Notes: generated by a model from the sequence alone, not told the origin. Numbered from the stretch's first letter, positions 31,274 to 40,049 are shown. The stretch: DNA of 64,000 bases from JBDHWG01 sp046328525 (GCA_046328525.1 JAXLWK010000003.1:1302001-1366000), one strand, 5' to 3'. Program-made: numbers and translations.

Positions 31274-31717
31274 ATGAGCAAGGGCAAGAACCCTGTCAAC
31301 TTTTATCAGTCGGCGGGCGGCTTCGTCTACCACAACGGCCAGTTCCTCCTGGTTTACAAGCCGGCGAACGGCGAGGTGCGCATGCCCAAGGGGCACATCG
31401 AGCCGGGCGAAACGCGGCCGGACGCCGCCATGCGCGAGGTGCGGGAGGAGACGGGCTATACCGCGCTGCGCATCCTGGCCGACCTGGGCGCGCAGACATC
31501 GCAATTCCTGCGCTACGAGCGCCCGACCGTCCGCGAGGAGTCGGCGTTCCTGATGGCCCTGGATGGCGATGCCGTCGCGGCGCGCACGGCGGAAGACGAG
31601 GAGCGCTTCGAGCCGGTCTGGGCCCACGCCGCCGACGCGCCGGGCTTGCTGACGTTCGGGACGGAGCAGGAGTTCGCGCGCCGTGCGCTGGCCTGGCTCG
31701 CCGAACACCCGCAGTAG
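31274..31717 (+). CDS. NUDIX hydrolase
   Basis: A 147-residue pyrophosphohydrolase. The Nudix box GHIEPGETRPDAAMREVREE at residues 41-60, followed by TGY, matches GX5EX7REUXEEXGU fully, so it should be active. The upstream strand AGGFVYHNGQFLLV is typical of Ap4A- or nucleotide-sugar-directed members; the true substrate is unknown. ATG 31274 has GAGAGGA upstream. It lies upstream of ftsY but a separate promoter in between (31723) suggests independent transcription. Confidence 0.93.
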   Translation: MSKGKNPVNFYQSAGGFVYHNGQFLLVYKPANGEVRMPKGHIEPGETRPDAAMREVREETGYTALRILADLGAQTSQFLRYERPTVREESAFLMALDGDAVAARTAEDEERFEPVWAHAADAPGLLTFGTEQEFARRALAWLAEHPQ

Positions 31718-31722
31718 AGTGT

Positions 31723-31751
31723 TTGGCGGGCAAGGGCGAGCAGGCTATAAT
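31723..31751 (+). promoter_or_regulatory. Promoter for ftsY
   Basis: TTGGCG (31723-31728), a 17-base spacer and TATAAT (31746-31751) lie 53 bases before the GTG start. Confidence 0.75.
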
Positions 31752-31803
31752 TAGGCGAGTGCGACACGACCCGCAGCACAGCCATTCCGGATGAGGAGTT
31801 ATT

Positions 31804-32751
31804 GTGTTTTTTCGGCGACCCAAAGAGCACGAGAAAGTCGAAGAAAGTCTGGAGAAGACCCGACAGGGCGGGCTGTTCAACCGCATCGGCGAGCTGTTCG
31901 GCCAGGGGGACCTGACGCCTGAGACGTGGGATGAGCTGGAAGAGCTGCTCATCCGCGCCGACCTGGGCGCGGGCCTGGCGAGCGAGCTAGTGGAAGACCT
32001 GCACAACGAGGTCAACCGGCGCGGCATTCGGCGGACCGAGCAGATCCGCGCCATGCTCCGCGACCGCCTCGTGGCGATCCTGGAGGAGCCGAAGCGCGAG
32101 TTTGCCGCCGGCGACCGCCTGCTGACCGTCATCCTGATCGTGGGCGTCAACGGCTCCGGCAAGACGACGTTCATCGGCAAGCTGTCGAAGTGGCACAAGG
32201 ACCAGGGGCGCAAGGTCATGCTCGCTGCCGGCGACACCTTCCGCGCCGCCGCCATTGACCAACTCAAGGTGTGGGCCGTCCGCGCCGGCGTGGAGATCAT
32301 TGCCACGAGCCAGGGCGCTGACCCGGGCGCCGTCGTCTACGACGCCATCAACGCGGCCCTGGCGCGGCGGATGGACGTGCTCATCATTGACACGGCCGGC
32401 CGCCTGCATACCAAGTTCAACCTCATGAAAGAGCTGGAGAAGGTGCGCTCGGTCGCCAACAAGCAGGTCCACCGCGCGCCCCACGAGACCCTGCTCGTCC
32501 TCGACGCCACGACCGGGCAGAACGGGCTGACCCAGGCGAAGGTCTTCGCCGAGTCGACGCCCCTCACCGGCCTGATCTTGACCAAGCTCGACAGCACGGC
32601 GAAGGGCGGCATTGCCTTCGCCATCGTGCGCGAGCTGCAAGTCCCCATCCAGTTCATCGGCGTGGGCGAGGGCATTGACGACCTGGCGGTTTTCGATCCC
32701 CGCGAGTACGTGGACGCGCTGTTCGAGCAACCCGCGCCTAGCCGGGCCTGA
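31804..32751 (+). CDS. ftsY: Signal recognition particle receptor FtsY
   Basis: A 315-residue SRP GTPase that receives ribosome-SRP complexes at the membrane. The NG domain shows LIVGVNGSGKTTFIGKLS (P loop, near residue 112), AAGDTFRAAAIDQLK, VLIIDTAGRLHTKFNLM and LTKLDSTAKGG (nucleotide specificity). The acidic A domain is nearly absent, the protein starting about 20 residues before the N domain, as in many non-enteric FtsY proteins. GTG 31804 has GAGGAG 5 bases upstream. A terminator separates it from prfB. Confidence 0.97.
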   Translation: MFFRRPKEHEKVEESLEKTRQGGLFNRIGELFGQGDLTPETWDELEELLIRADLGAGLASELVEDLHNEVNRRGIRRTEQIRAMLRDRLVAILEEPKREFAAGDRLLTVILIVGVNGSGKTTFIGKLSKWHKDQGRKVMLAAGDTFRAAAIDQLKVWAVRAGVEIIATSQGADPGAVVYDAINAALARRMDVLIIDTAGRLHTKFNLMKELEKVRSVANKQVHRAPHETLLVLDATTGQNGLTQAKVFAESTPLTGLILTKLDSTAKGGIAFAIVRELQVPIQFIGVGEGIDDLAVFDPREYVDALFEQPAPSRA

Positions 32752-32764
32752 CGTGACACTATGC

Positions 32765-32810
32765 AGGACGGGAGGCGGCGCCAGCGAGCGCGCGTCCCGT
32801 CCTTTTGTTT
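32765..32810 (+). terminator. Intrinsic terminator between ftsY and prfB
   Basis: AGGACGGGA (32765-32773) pairs with TCCCGTCCT (32795-32803), followed by TTTGTTTT. The stem sits immediately before the prfB ribosome site. Confidence 0.75.
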
Positions 32811-32831
32811 TGCATTCTCAAGGAGACGACC

Positions 32832-33945
32832 ATGATCGCTGACCCCGGAACATATTTAGCCGACCTGCGCGACCGCATCGAGAACATCTGGGGGCGTCTT
32901 TGACATAGAAGGCGCTGAGAAAGAGGTCGAGGCGCTGGAAACCCAGAGCCAGGCCCCGGACTTCTGGGACGACCCCAAGGCGGCCCAGGTCGTCATGCGC
33001 AAGATCGCCGACCGGCGCGAGACGATAGACACGTGGCAGGGGATGCGGCGCAGTGTGGACGACGCCCTGCTGCTGTGGGAGATGGCCGCCGAGGAGGACG
33101 ACGCCGCGATGCGCGAGGAGGTGGCGGCGGAAGCCGCCGGCCTGGGCGAGCGCATGGAGGAGCTTGAGTTCCAACTCCTGCTCTCCGGCGAGTACGACCG
33201 CAACAACGCCATCCTCTCGATCCACGCCGGCGCGGGCGGCACGGAGGCCCAGGATTGGGCCTCGATGCTGCTGCGCATGTACTTGCGCTGGTGCGAGCGC
33301 CGGCGCTACAAGGCCGACATCGTGGAGGAGACGCCGGGCGAGGAAGCGGGCATCCTGAGCGCGCGCGTCGAGGTCGTAGGACCGTGGGCCTACGGCTACC
33401 TGAAGGCCGAGCGCGGCGTTCATCGCCTGGTGCGCATCTCGCCTTTCGACGCCGCCAAGCGCCGCCACACCTCCTTTGCCCTGGTCGAGGTTGTGCCGGA
33501 GATCGAGGATGACGTCCAGGTCAGCATCAACCCGGACGACATCAAGATGGACGTGTTCCGCGCCCAGGGCGCGGGCGGGCAGAACGTGCAGAAGAACAGC
33601 ACCGCCGTTCGCATCACCCACGTCCCGTCCGGCATCGTCGTCTCGGTGCAGAACGAGCGCTCGCAGCTCCAGAACAAGGAGATGGCGCTCAAGATTCTCA
33701 AGGGCAAGCTGCTGGACATCGAGCTGGAGAAGCGGGAGCAGGAGCGCGCCCGGCTGAAAGGCGTCCATAAGGAGGCGGGCTGGGGCAACCAGATCCGCTC
33801 CTACGTGCTCCAGCCGTACCAGATGGTCAAGGACCTGCGCACGGGCTGCGAGACGAGCCAGACGACCGCCGTCCTGGACGGCGAGCTTGACGAGTTCATC
33901 GAGGCGTACCTCAAGGACCAGGTCGGCGCCGAAGCCGCGCCGTGA
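32832..33945 (+). CDS. prfB: Peptide chain release factor 2, with programmed +1 frameshift
   Basis: RF2 reads UAA and UGA. Translation starts at ATG 32832 (AGGAG 7 bases upstream), runs 23 codons to an in-frame TGA at 32901-32903, and must shift +1 at CTT-TGA-C to continue to 33945, giving 370 residues. The site GGGGGCGTCTTTGAC has the Shine-Dalgarno-like GGGGG and CTTTGA slippery site of the E. coli control element. After the shift come the anticodon-like SPF (ISPFDAAKRRH, near residue 203) and the catalytic GGQ (AQGAGGQNVQKNS, near 248). RF2 thus controls its own synthesis. A plain frame call would miss the first third. Confidence 0.97.
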
Positions 33946-33961
33946 CGGATAGCGCCAGCCT

Positions 33962-34012
33962 GTAGCGCCGACTTGAGTCGGCTCCCAAGATGCCGACTCA
34001 AGTCGGCGCTAC
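33962..34012. repeat. Perfect 21-bp inverted repeat, GTAGCGCCGACTTGAG type
   Basis: Twenty-one bases beginning GTAGCGCCGACTTGAGTCGG pair exactly with the block ending AAGTCGGCGCTAC around a 9-base centre. It fills the gap between convergent prfB and the next minus gene and could act as a two-way terminator hairpin. Confidence 0.85.
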
Positions 34013-34022
34013 ACGGAATCAC

Positions 34023-34478
34023 CTACACCTCCCAATCCCGCATCTCTGCCAGGATGCGCCGCTCCATCTCATCCAGCGCCGCGCGCGCCTCGCCCTGCCA
34101 CTCGAAGCGCAAGGGCGCGACGGCGGCGGCCGGCCACGCCTGGTCCTTGACCTCGGTCACCGCCACCTCCACCATCGCGATTGGAAATGCGGCCGCGTCG
34201 AGTCGGGCCTTGATCGTCCGGGTGCGCCCCTTGACCAGGAAAACGAGATTGTCCGGCCCAAGCGCCTGCACCGTCGCTGCCCCGCTGCGCTCCAGATTGG
34301 CCTGGGTCGTACTCCCCACATCCACGGCAACCCGCACCGTCCGCGCATCGCGCGCCACGGCCCACGTCATGACCAGGTGCGGCCAGCCATCCGCGCCGGT
34401 ACTCGCCAGAATCGCCGGCGCTCCACGCGACAAGAAATCGAGCAGGCGCTCAGGCATGCTATCCATCAAGCCGCTCAT
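34023..34478 (-). CDS. Pyridoxamine 5'-phosphate oxidase-like, flavin-binding split-barrel protein
   Basis: A 151-residue split beta-barrel protein. PAILASTGADGWPHLVMTWAV near residue 21 and VAVDVGSTTQANLERSG near 50 match the FMN-binding region of the PNPOx-like family, and KARLDAAAFPIAMVEVAVTEV forms the later strands. Many such small proteins bind FMN, F420 or haem; none of the key PLP-site residues can be assigned by eye. ATG 34478 starts it. It stands alone between prfB and ino1. Confidence 0.75.
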   Translation of the reverse strand: MSGLMDSMPERLLDFLSRGAPAILASTGADGWPHLVMTWAVARDARTVRVAVDVGSTTQANLERSGAATVQALGPDNLVFLVKGRTRTIKARLDAAAFPIAMVEVAVTEVKDQAWPAAAVAPLRFEWQGEARAALDEMERRILAEMRDWEV

Positions 34479-34677
34479 CGTTTTCTGCGCCTCCCAAAAG
34501 CATCATCTGAACGAATTTTCGCCGAATTGCGCCGCCAACGCCATTCCAAACGTGTGCGGTGATTGACCGCGCCGGCTCCCTGGGCGAGAATTTGCGCGTC
34601 GCTCACGCATGAGCGCCATCCACCATGCCATAGCTACAACGGCCGCGGTGCGCGGCCACTTTGAAAGGATGAGAGAC

Positions 34678-35796
34678 GTGGGCAAAGTACGTGTTGCGAT
34701 TGTCGGTGTCGGCAACTGCGCGTCGTCGCTGGTGCAGGGTGTGCAGTACTACCGCAACGCCGCCGAAGACGAGTTCGTACCCGGCCTGATGCACGTGAAC
34801 CTGGGCGGCTACCACATCAGCGACATCGAGTTCAGCGCCGCCTTCGACATTGACGCGAACAAGGTCGGGCGCGACCTGAGCGAGGCGATTTTCCAGGCGC
34901 CCAACAACACCATCAAGTTCAGCGATGTGCCGCAGCTGGATGTGCCGGTGCGCCGGGGCATGACCCATGACGGCCTGGGCAAGTACCTCAAGGACGTCAT
35001 CCAGAAGGCGCCTGGCAGCACCGACGACGTGGTCCACATTCTGCGCGATACAGGCACCGATGTTGTTATCAACTACCTGCCCGTCGGCAGCGAGATGGCG
35101 ACCAAGTGGTACGTGGAGCAGGTGCTCGAGGCGGGCTGCGGCTTCGTCAACTGCATCCCCGTCTTCATCGCCCGCGAGCCGTACTGGCAGCGGCGCTTCC
35201 AGGAGCGCGGCCTGCCGATGATCGGCGACGACATCAAGTCGCAGGTCGGCGCGACCATCACCCACCGCGTCCTGACACACCTGTTCCGCGAGCGCGGCGT
35301 CCGCCTCGACCGCACCTACCAGCTCAACTTCGGCGGCAACATGGACTTCTACAACATGCTGGAGCGCGAGCGCCTGGAGTCGAAGAAGATCTCGAAGACC
35401 AACGCCGTCACGTCGCAACTCGACTACGGCCTGGCGCCGGAGCAGGTCCACGTCGGCCCCAGCGACTACGTGCCGTGGCTGACCGACCGCAAGTGGTGCT
35501 ACATCCGCATGGAGGGCACGACCTTCGGCGGCGTGCCGCTAAACATGGAGGTCAAGATCGAGGTGTGGGACTCGCCCAACTCGGCGGGCGTCGTGATTGA
35601 CGCGGTGCGCCTGGTCAAGCTTGGCCTCGACCGGGGGATCAGCGGCTCCCTGGAAGGCCCCTCCTCGTACCTCATGAAGTCGCCGCCGGTGCAGTTCGCC
35701 GACGATGAAGCCCACGAGGCGACGGAGCGTTTCATCAAGGGCGAAGAGACCGCGCCGGTCTACGAGGCCGCGCCCGCCAACGGCCACGCCGACTAA
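34678..35796 (+). CDS. ino1: Inositol-1-phosphate synthase (actinobacterial type)
   Basis: A 372-residue NAD-dependent enzyme cyclising glucose 6-phosphate to inositol 3-phosphate. VRVAIVGVGNCASSLVQG at residue 4 is the NAD loop; VINYLPVGSEMATKWY, GDDIKSQVGATITHRVL, QLNFGGNMDFYNML and ESKKISKTNAVTSQL are the conserved catalytic blocks with active-site Lys residues, and the whole closely resembles the mycobacterial Ino1. GTG 34678 has AAAGGA about 8 bases upstream; ATG 34669 has no spacing. It opens a phosphatidylinositol module with the next three genes. Confidence 0.94.
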   Translation: MGKVRVAIVGVGNCASSLVQGVQYYRNAAEDEFVPGLMHVNLGGYHISDIEFSAAFDIDANKVGRDLSEAIFQAPNNTIKFSDVPQLDVPVRRGMTHDGLGKYLKDVIQKAPGSTDDVVHILRDTGTDVVINYLPVGSEMATKWYVEQVLEAGCGFVNCIPVFIAREPYWQRRFQERGLPMIGDDIKSQVGATITHRVLTHLFRERGVRLDRTYQLNFGGNMDFYNMLERERLESKKISKTNAVTSQLDYGLAPEQVHVGPSDYVPWLTDRKWCYIRMEGTTFGGVPLNMEVKIEVWDSPNSAGVVIDAVRLVKLGLDRGISGSLEGPSSYLMKSPPVQFADDEAHEATERFIKGEETAPVYEAAPANGHAD

Positions 35797-35830
35797 ACGT
35801 GTATTGCATCATGACGTGGTAGGAACGTAG

Positions 35831-35877
35831 TAACGACTTCAGTCGTTTCCCAGGCAGCAGAACGACTGAAGTCGTTA
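35831..35877. repeat. Perfect 17-bp inverted repeat TAACGACTTCAGTCGTT
   Basis: TAACGACTTCAGTCGTT (35831-35847) pairs with AACGACTGAAGTCGTTA (35861-35877). It lies in the ino1-acyltransferase gap. Compared with 12545-12590, G-C pairs are replaced by A-T in both arms together. Confidence 0.85.
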
Positions 35878-35918
35878 CCACATGGCATCTACTGCCCTAA
35901 ACAACGATGGAGTCGCGC

Positions 35919-36815
35919 ATGCAGCGTGAGGAAGTCCCGTTCTACAGCTGGCGCGCGTTTCACTGGCTGGCAAATCAGCTCCCCCCCTGGTTGGGGGAGC
36001 CGCTGCTTCACTGGCTGGCCGGCGCTGTGTTCCGCTTCAGCGGCGCGACGTATCGCGGCGCGACCGAGAACATGCGCCACATGCTCGGTCCGCGCGCCAG
36101 TCACGCCGAGGTCGAGGCGGCGGCGCGCACCGCGTTCCAGAACTCCCTTCTCAACTACTATCGCTTCTTCCGCCCACTGTCCGACGACGCAGCCTGGGCC
36201 AGGCTGGTTTCGGCGGAAGGCGCCGAGCACTACTTCGCGGCGCTCCAACAGGGGCGCGGCGCCATCGTCATCAGCGCCCACCTGGGAGGCGCTGAGTTCC
36301 TCGCCCAATATGGCCGCCGCAACCTGGGGATCCGGTTCACGGTGCCGGCCGAGCCGATCAAGCCCGAAAGCCTCTACCGTTTCATGGTCGAGCAGCGCGA
36401 GCGGCACGGTGGGCGCGGCATCCCGGCCGACAAGGGGGCGATGGAGTTGGTGCGCGTGCTACGCAAGGGCGGCGTCGTCGGCGTCATGCTCGACCTGGAC
36501 ACCACGCGGGGCGGCCTCTCGACGCAGCTTTTCGACGCCCCTGCCCAGCTCCCCCAGGGGCCGGCGCGCTTGGCGATGATGAGCCGCGCCCCCATCGTCC
36601 CCTTCTGGATCGTGCGCCGGCCCGACGGCGGCTACCATCTCACCATCGAGCCGTACCTGACCTATTCGCCGACCGGCGACAAGGACGCCGACGCGGCCAG
36701 ACTGACCCGTGTTCTGGCGGAGCGGATGGAAATCTGGCTTGGCCGCTACCCCGACCAGTGGATGCAGTTCAGCCCGATCTGGTCCTGGGCCGGGGAGGAT
36801 GCGCGCAAGACGTGA
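35919..36815 (+). CDS. LpxL/HtrB-type lysophospholipid acyltransferase, PatA-like
   Basis: A 298-residue membrane-associated acyltransferase. AIVISAHLGGAEFLAQYG near residue 108 holds the HxxxxE/D catalytic motif, and FTVPAEPIKPESLYRFM and VMLDLDTTRGGLSTQLFD follow as in the LPLAT/MsbB family; the ending YPDQWMQFSPIW is typical of PatA-like proteins. In actinobacteria PatA acylates phosphatidylinositol mannosides, and the neighbours here (Ino1, PimA-like, PI-synthase-like) match that pathway. ATG 35919 has GGAG 6 bases upstream; ATG 35907 is four codons longer. Substrate is inferred from context. Confidence 0.88.
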   Translation: MQREEVPFYSWRAFHWLANQLPPWLGEPLLHWLAGAVFRFSGATYRGATENMRHMLGPRASHAEVEAAARTAFQNSLLNYYRFFRPLSDDAAWARLVSAEGAEHYFAALQQGRGAIVISAHLGGAEFLAQYGRRNLGIRFTVPAEPIKPESLYRFMVEQRERHGGRGIPADKGAMELVRVLRKGGVVGVMLDLDTTRGGLSTQLFDAPAQLPQGPARLAMMSRAPIVPFWIVRRPDGGYHLTIEPYLTYSPTGDKDADAARLTRVLAERMEIWLGRYPDQWMQFSPIWSWAGEDARKT

Positions 36816-36873
36816 CAAATCCCTCGCTTGTGGGTATCATTGGGGCAACTCGAGCGGAATGCAGGAGAGGCCC

Positions 36874-38052
36874 ATGCGGATTGCCCAGGTCACACCATAC
36901 GATTACCCCTACCCCGGAGGTGTGACTGAGCACATTAAATGCCTGGGTGAAGAGCTGCGCAAGATGGGGCACACGGTCACCGTCGTCGCCCCATCGTCCT
37001 CCAATGTAGACAGCCTTGAGGAGAACATCATCCGCATCAGCCGCGCCGTCGTGCCTGTGCGCTTCAACGGCGCGGTCGCGCGCCTCAGCCTCGCGCCCCA
37101 GGTCTACCAGCGGGTGAAAGGCGTGCTCAAGACCGGCCAGTTCGACATCGTGCACTGCCACGAGCCGACCGCCCCCCTGCTACCCCTCGCCATGCTGCGC
37201 CACTCGAATACAATCAACGTCGGCACGTTCCACTCATTTGGCGAGACGGTTCACCCGGTCTACGAGTACGGCAAGGCCGTGCTCGACCCCCTGTTGGACC
37301 GGCTCGACGGGCGCATCGCCGTTTCCGAGGCCGCCCGCGATTATGTCGCCCACTGGTTCCCCGCCGAGTACACCATCATCCCCAACGGCGTCAAGATCGA
37401 GCGTTTCGGCAGCGAGCACGTCCAGCCCATCGAGCGCTTCATGGACGGCAAGCTCAACATCCTGTTCGTCGGGCGGCTGGAGCGGCGCAAGGGCTTTCGC
37501 CACCTGTTGCGCGCCTACCCGCTCATCAAAGCCGTCGTCCCCCAAGCGCGACTCATCGTCGTCGGCGCGTTCAACAAGGAAGACCGCGCCGCGTACCTGC
37601 GCTACGTTCGCCTGCACAAGCTGCGCGACGTGCGGTTCGTCGGCTACGTCTCCAGCGATGACCTGGCGCGCTACTACCGCGCCGCCCATGTCTTCGTCGC
37701 GCCTGCCACCGGCTACGAGAGCTTCGGGCTGGTGCTGCTCGAGGCGATGGCCGCCGGCGCCCCCGTGGTCGCCTCGTCTATCGCCGGCTATCGGTCGGTC
37801 ATCGAACACGGCGTGAACGGGCTGCTCGTCCCGCCCGCCAGTGAGCTGCCGCTGGCGGAGACGCTCATCGGGCTGCTCCAGGACCCGGAACAGCGGGCAT
37901 ATCTAAGCGCGGTGGGCCGACAAACCGCCGAACGATACGACTGGCGGCGTGTGGCCGCCGAAGTCGCCGACTTCTACGCCGAGTGCATTGCCCACCCGGC
38001 CGGGCGACACCGCCTGCGCCCCGCCGCCGCCGGTGGCCACAACCACAGCTGA
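36874..38052 (+). CDS. GT4 glycosyltransferase, PimA-like
   Basis: A 392-residue GT-B glycosyltransferase. TPYDYPYPGGVTEHIKCLGE near residue 6 is the Gly-rich acceptor loop seen in PimA, FDIVHCHEPTAPLLPL near 88 and GTFHSFGE follow, and the donor domain has ILFVGRLERRKGFRHLLRA near 195 and ATGYESFGLVLLEAMAAG near 285 with the E-x7-E donor motif. PimA transfers mannose from GDP-Man to phosphatidylinositol. Gene order with acyltransferase and CDP-alcohol transferase supports the match. ATG 36874 has GGAGAGG 4 bases upstream. Sugar and acceptor are not proven. Confidence 0.88.
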   Translation: MRIAQVTPYDYPYPGGVTEHIKCLGEELRKMGHTVTVVAPSSSNVDSLEENIIRISRAVVPVRFNGAVARLSLAPQVYQRVKGVLKTGQFDIVHCHEPTAPLLPLAMLRHSNTINVGTFHSFGETVHPVYEYGKAVLDPLLDRLDGRIAVSEAARDYVAHWFPAEYTIIPNGVKIERFGSEHVQPIERFMDGKLNILFVGRLERRKGFRHLLRAYPLIKAVVPQARLIVVGAFNKEDRAAYLRYVRLHKLRDVRFVGYVSSDDLARYYRAAHVFVAPATGYESFGLVLLEAMAAGAPVVASSIAGYRSVIEHGVNGLLVPPASELPLAETLIGLLQDPEQRAYLSAVGRQTAERYDWRRVAAEVADFYAECIAHPAGRHRLRPAAAGGHNHS

Positions 38053-38110
38053 CGGTCGTCGCACTCAGCGCCATCACTGACGGATTCCCGCATCGTCCGG
38101 AGGAAAGCAC

Positions 38111-38740
38111 ATGCTTACGGAGCTGGCTCGCAAGTGGTCCCGCAACATCATCACCCCGATTGCCCAGGGACTCGGGCGGGTCGGCCTGACGCCGGACATG
38201 CTGACGGTCATCGGCTTCTTCTTCAACGTCGTCGTCGCCATCGTCCTGGCGCAAGGGGAGAGCTGGTGGCTACTGGGGGCCGTGCTGCTGATCCTCTCCA
38301 TGGGGTTCGACGCCCTGGACGGCACGCTGGCGCGCAGCACGGGAAAGGTCACGGTCTTTGGCGGCTTCCTGGACTCGACCCTGGACCGCTTCTCCGAAGC
38401 GGTGATCTACCTGGCGCTGTTGTACACCTACCTGACGACGACGACGCCGCACACCCTAGAACCGATCCTGATCTATCTCACGATTGTCGGCTCGCTTATG
38501 GTCAGCTACACCCGCGCCCGCGCCGAGGGGCTGGGCCTTCAGTTGAAGGAAGGCCTGTTCACCCGGCTGGAGCGGATCATCGTGCTGGTGCTCGGTCTGG
38601 CGCTCACGCCCTTTTTCGGCAACTCGGCGATGCTCGTCGTGCTGCTACTGTTGGCGATTGGCACCAATGTGACGGCCGTGCAGCGGCTGCTGATTGTGCG
38701 CGGGAAGCTCGCGCACCGCGATCTATCCAGCCAAAAATGA
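38111..38740 (+). CDS. CDP-alcohol phosphatidyltransferase, likely phosphatidylinositol-phosphate synthase
   Basis: A 209-residue membrane enzyme with six helices. The diagnostic motif D-x2-DG-x2-AR-x8-G-x3-D-x3-D is complete: DALDGTLARSTGKVT then FGGFLDSTLDR, near residues 58-84. The N terminus, with RKWSRNIITPIAQGLGRVGL and TPDMLTVIG, resembles actinobacterial PI-phosphate synthase (PgsA1), which makes PI-phosphate from CDP-diacylglycerol and inositol 1-phosphate. With ino1 three genes upstream this is the favoured role; phosphatidylglycerophosphate synthase is the alternative. ATG 38111 has GGAGG 7 bases upstream. Confidence 0.9.
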   Translation: MLTELARKWSRNIITPIAQGLGRVGLTPDMLTVIGFFFNVVVAIVLAQGESWWLLGAVLLILSMGFDALDGTLARSTGKVTVFGGFLDSTLDRFSEAVIYLALLYTYLTTTTPHTLEPILIYLTIVGSLMVSYTRARAEGLGLQLKEGLFTRLERIIVLVLGLALTPFFGNSAMLVVLLLLAIGTNVTAVQRLLIVRGKLAHRDLSSQK

Positions 38741-38741
38741 C

Positions 38742-38887
38742 GTAGGGGCAGGTTTGAAACCTACCCCTACAATTTCGACATAGACCATCACGATTGACGT
38801 AGGGGCCAGGTTTGAAACCTGCCCCTACAATTTCGACATAGACCGGCAAGAATCATGTAGGGGGCAGGTTTGAAACCTACCCCCTAC
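38742..38887. repeat. Three tandem palindromes GTAGGGGCAGGTTTGAAACC...
   Basis: Three copies begin at 38742, 38799 and 38857 (period 57-58). Each is a near-perfect palindrome with TTTGAAA in the centre; the first two are followed by the same linker AATTTCGACATAGACC. The copies differ by compensating changes (TGCCCC or TACCCC arms). They fill the whole gap between the PI module and a convergent gene. Confidence 0.9.
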
Positions 38888-38900
38888 GGTTTAGACACGA

Positions 38901-39986
38901 TCAGTCGAGGGAGCGCAAGGCCACCCTGGCGCGGTCGAAGTTGCGGTTGTTGGCGAGCGCCTGGTTGAACGACTCGCGGGCCGAGGCGGTATCCCCTAGC
39001 CCCTGGTAGGCCAGGCCGCGGTAGAAGTACATCTCCTCGTGCATCGGCGCTTTGGCGAGCACGGTATCGGTCAGATCGAGGAGGCGCTGCCAGCGGCCCA
39101 ACCGCGCCAGGGCCTCGAAATGGCCGAACTGGTACCAGTAGAAGCGCCAGGGCAGGCCGAGGCTGTAGGCGCGCTCGTAGGCCTGGAGCGCCTCGTAGGT
39201 GCGGCCCTGGTTGAGAAGCGCATCCCCTAGCCCAAACCACACCTTCCCATCATCCGAGAATGCGTCCAGGTTGGCGCGCGCGCCGGCCTCGGCGCGGCTC
39301 CACATCTGGTCGTCGTCGGCGTCCGGGCCGAGGATGGCGCGCACGAGGGCCGCCTGATTACGGCGGTAGATGGGGACGTAGATGCGGTTGATGTTGAACT
39401 CCATCCAATGCCCCTCGAACTCGTCGAACGACCAGGTGCGATTCGGGCCATAGAAGGAGTCGTCAAACATGATCGTGCCATTCGCCTTGTCGTAGCCGAT
39501 GGCGAGGCGGTAGTGGCCCATCCCTTCGTAGTCGGGAATCCACTGCTCGACAATGACCGGAATGCCGTTGCTGAGCAAGGCCATGAGGGTATCGCGGTTC
39601 CCGTTCACCCGCACCTGCGCCTGAAGGCCCTGGCTGCGGATATAGTTCGCAATCTGCTCGGGGCTGACATTCACATCTTGCGGATTCGGCTTCAACACCG
39701 AGGCGATGGCGAGCTGCGGCGCGGTGATGCCAAAGTAGCTCAAGGCCATGCTCGTCGTTGTCGGGCCGCAGTTGTTCCACTTCTGCCAGTCATGGTGGAC
39801 GCCGTCGAGAAAGACCTGGTCGGCAGTGGGTTTGGGAGTCACCCCATCGTCGGAGCCGCCCTGCTGCACCCCCCGGCGCACCGGCGCGTCATCGCCTATG
39901 CGCGCCGCGTCCGCCGGGCTGGCCGCCAGGGCCGCCAGCAGCACCAGCAGCGCTCCAAACACAAAGACTGGCCGCAAACATCGCAT
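38901..39986 (-). CDS. Secreted C39-like (papain-fold) peptidase with C-terminal TPR repeats
   Basis: A 361-residue exported protein. A signal peptide ends around AAASPADAA near residue 27. Residues 60-210 look like Peptidase_C39_2: NNCGPTTTSMALSYFG near 73 carries the Cys, MGHYRLAIGYD near 160 the His and MFDDSF the Asp. The rest, from about 230, holds tetratricopeptide-like pairs (VWFGLGDALLNQGRTYEALQ, YFYRGLAYQGLGDTASARES). Such proteins process or bind peptides outside the cell; the substrate is unknown. ATG 39986 has GGAGGG 4 bases upstream. It has its own divergent promoter. Confidence 0.85.
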   Translation of the reverse strand: MRCLRPVFVFGALLVLLAALAASPADAARIGDDAPVRRGVQQGGSDDGVTPKPTADQVFLDGVHHDWQKWNNCGPTTTSMALSYFGITAPQLAIASVLKPNPQDVNVSPEQIANYIRSQGLQAQVRVNGNRDTLMALLSNGIPVIVEQWIPDYEGMGHYRLAIGYDKANGTIMFDDSFYGPNRTWSFDEFEGHWMEFNINRIYVPIYRRNQAALVRAILGPDADDDQMWSRAEAGARANLDAFSDDGKVWFGLGDALLNQGRTYEALQAYERAYSLGLPWRFYWYQFGHFEALARLGRWQRLLDLTDTVLAKAPMHEEMYFYRGLAYQGLGDTASARESFNQALANNRNFDRARVALRSLD

Positions 39987-40049
39987 AAATCCCTCCGAGA
40001 CTGTCTCCAATGCCACGCGCCGGCGCGTCTGCCGGGCTGGCGCGCGCCT

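Noticed and set aside
32901..32903. Premature stop making prfB a pseudogene
   Set aside because: The TGA sits in the known CTT-TGA-C frameshift site with a GGGGG element, a regulated feature of RF2.
38742..38887. Possible CRISPR array
   Set aside because: Repeats are palindromes with the same linker, only three units, and no cas genes are in the window.
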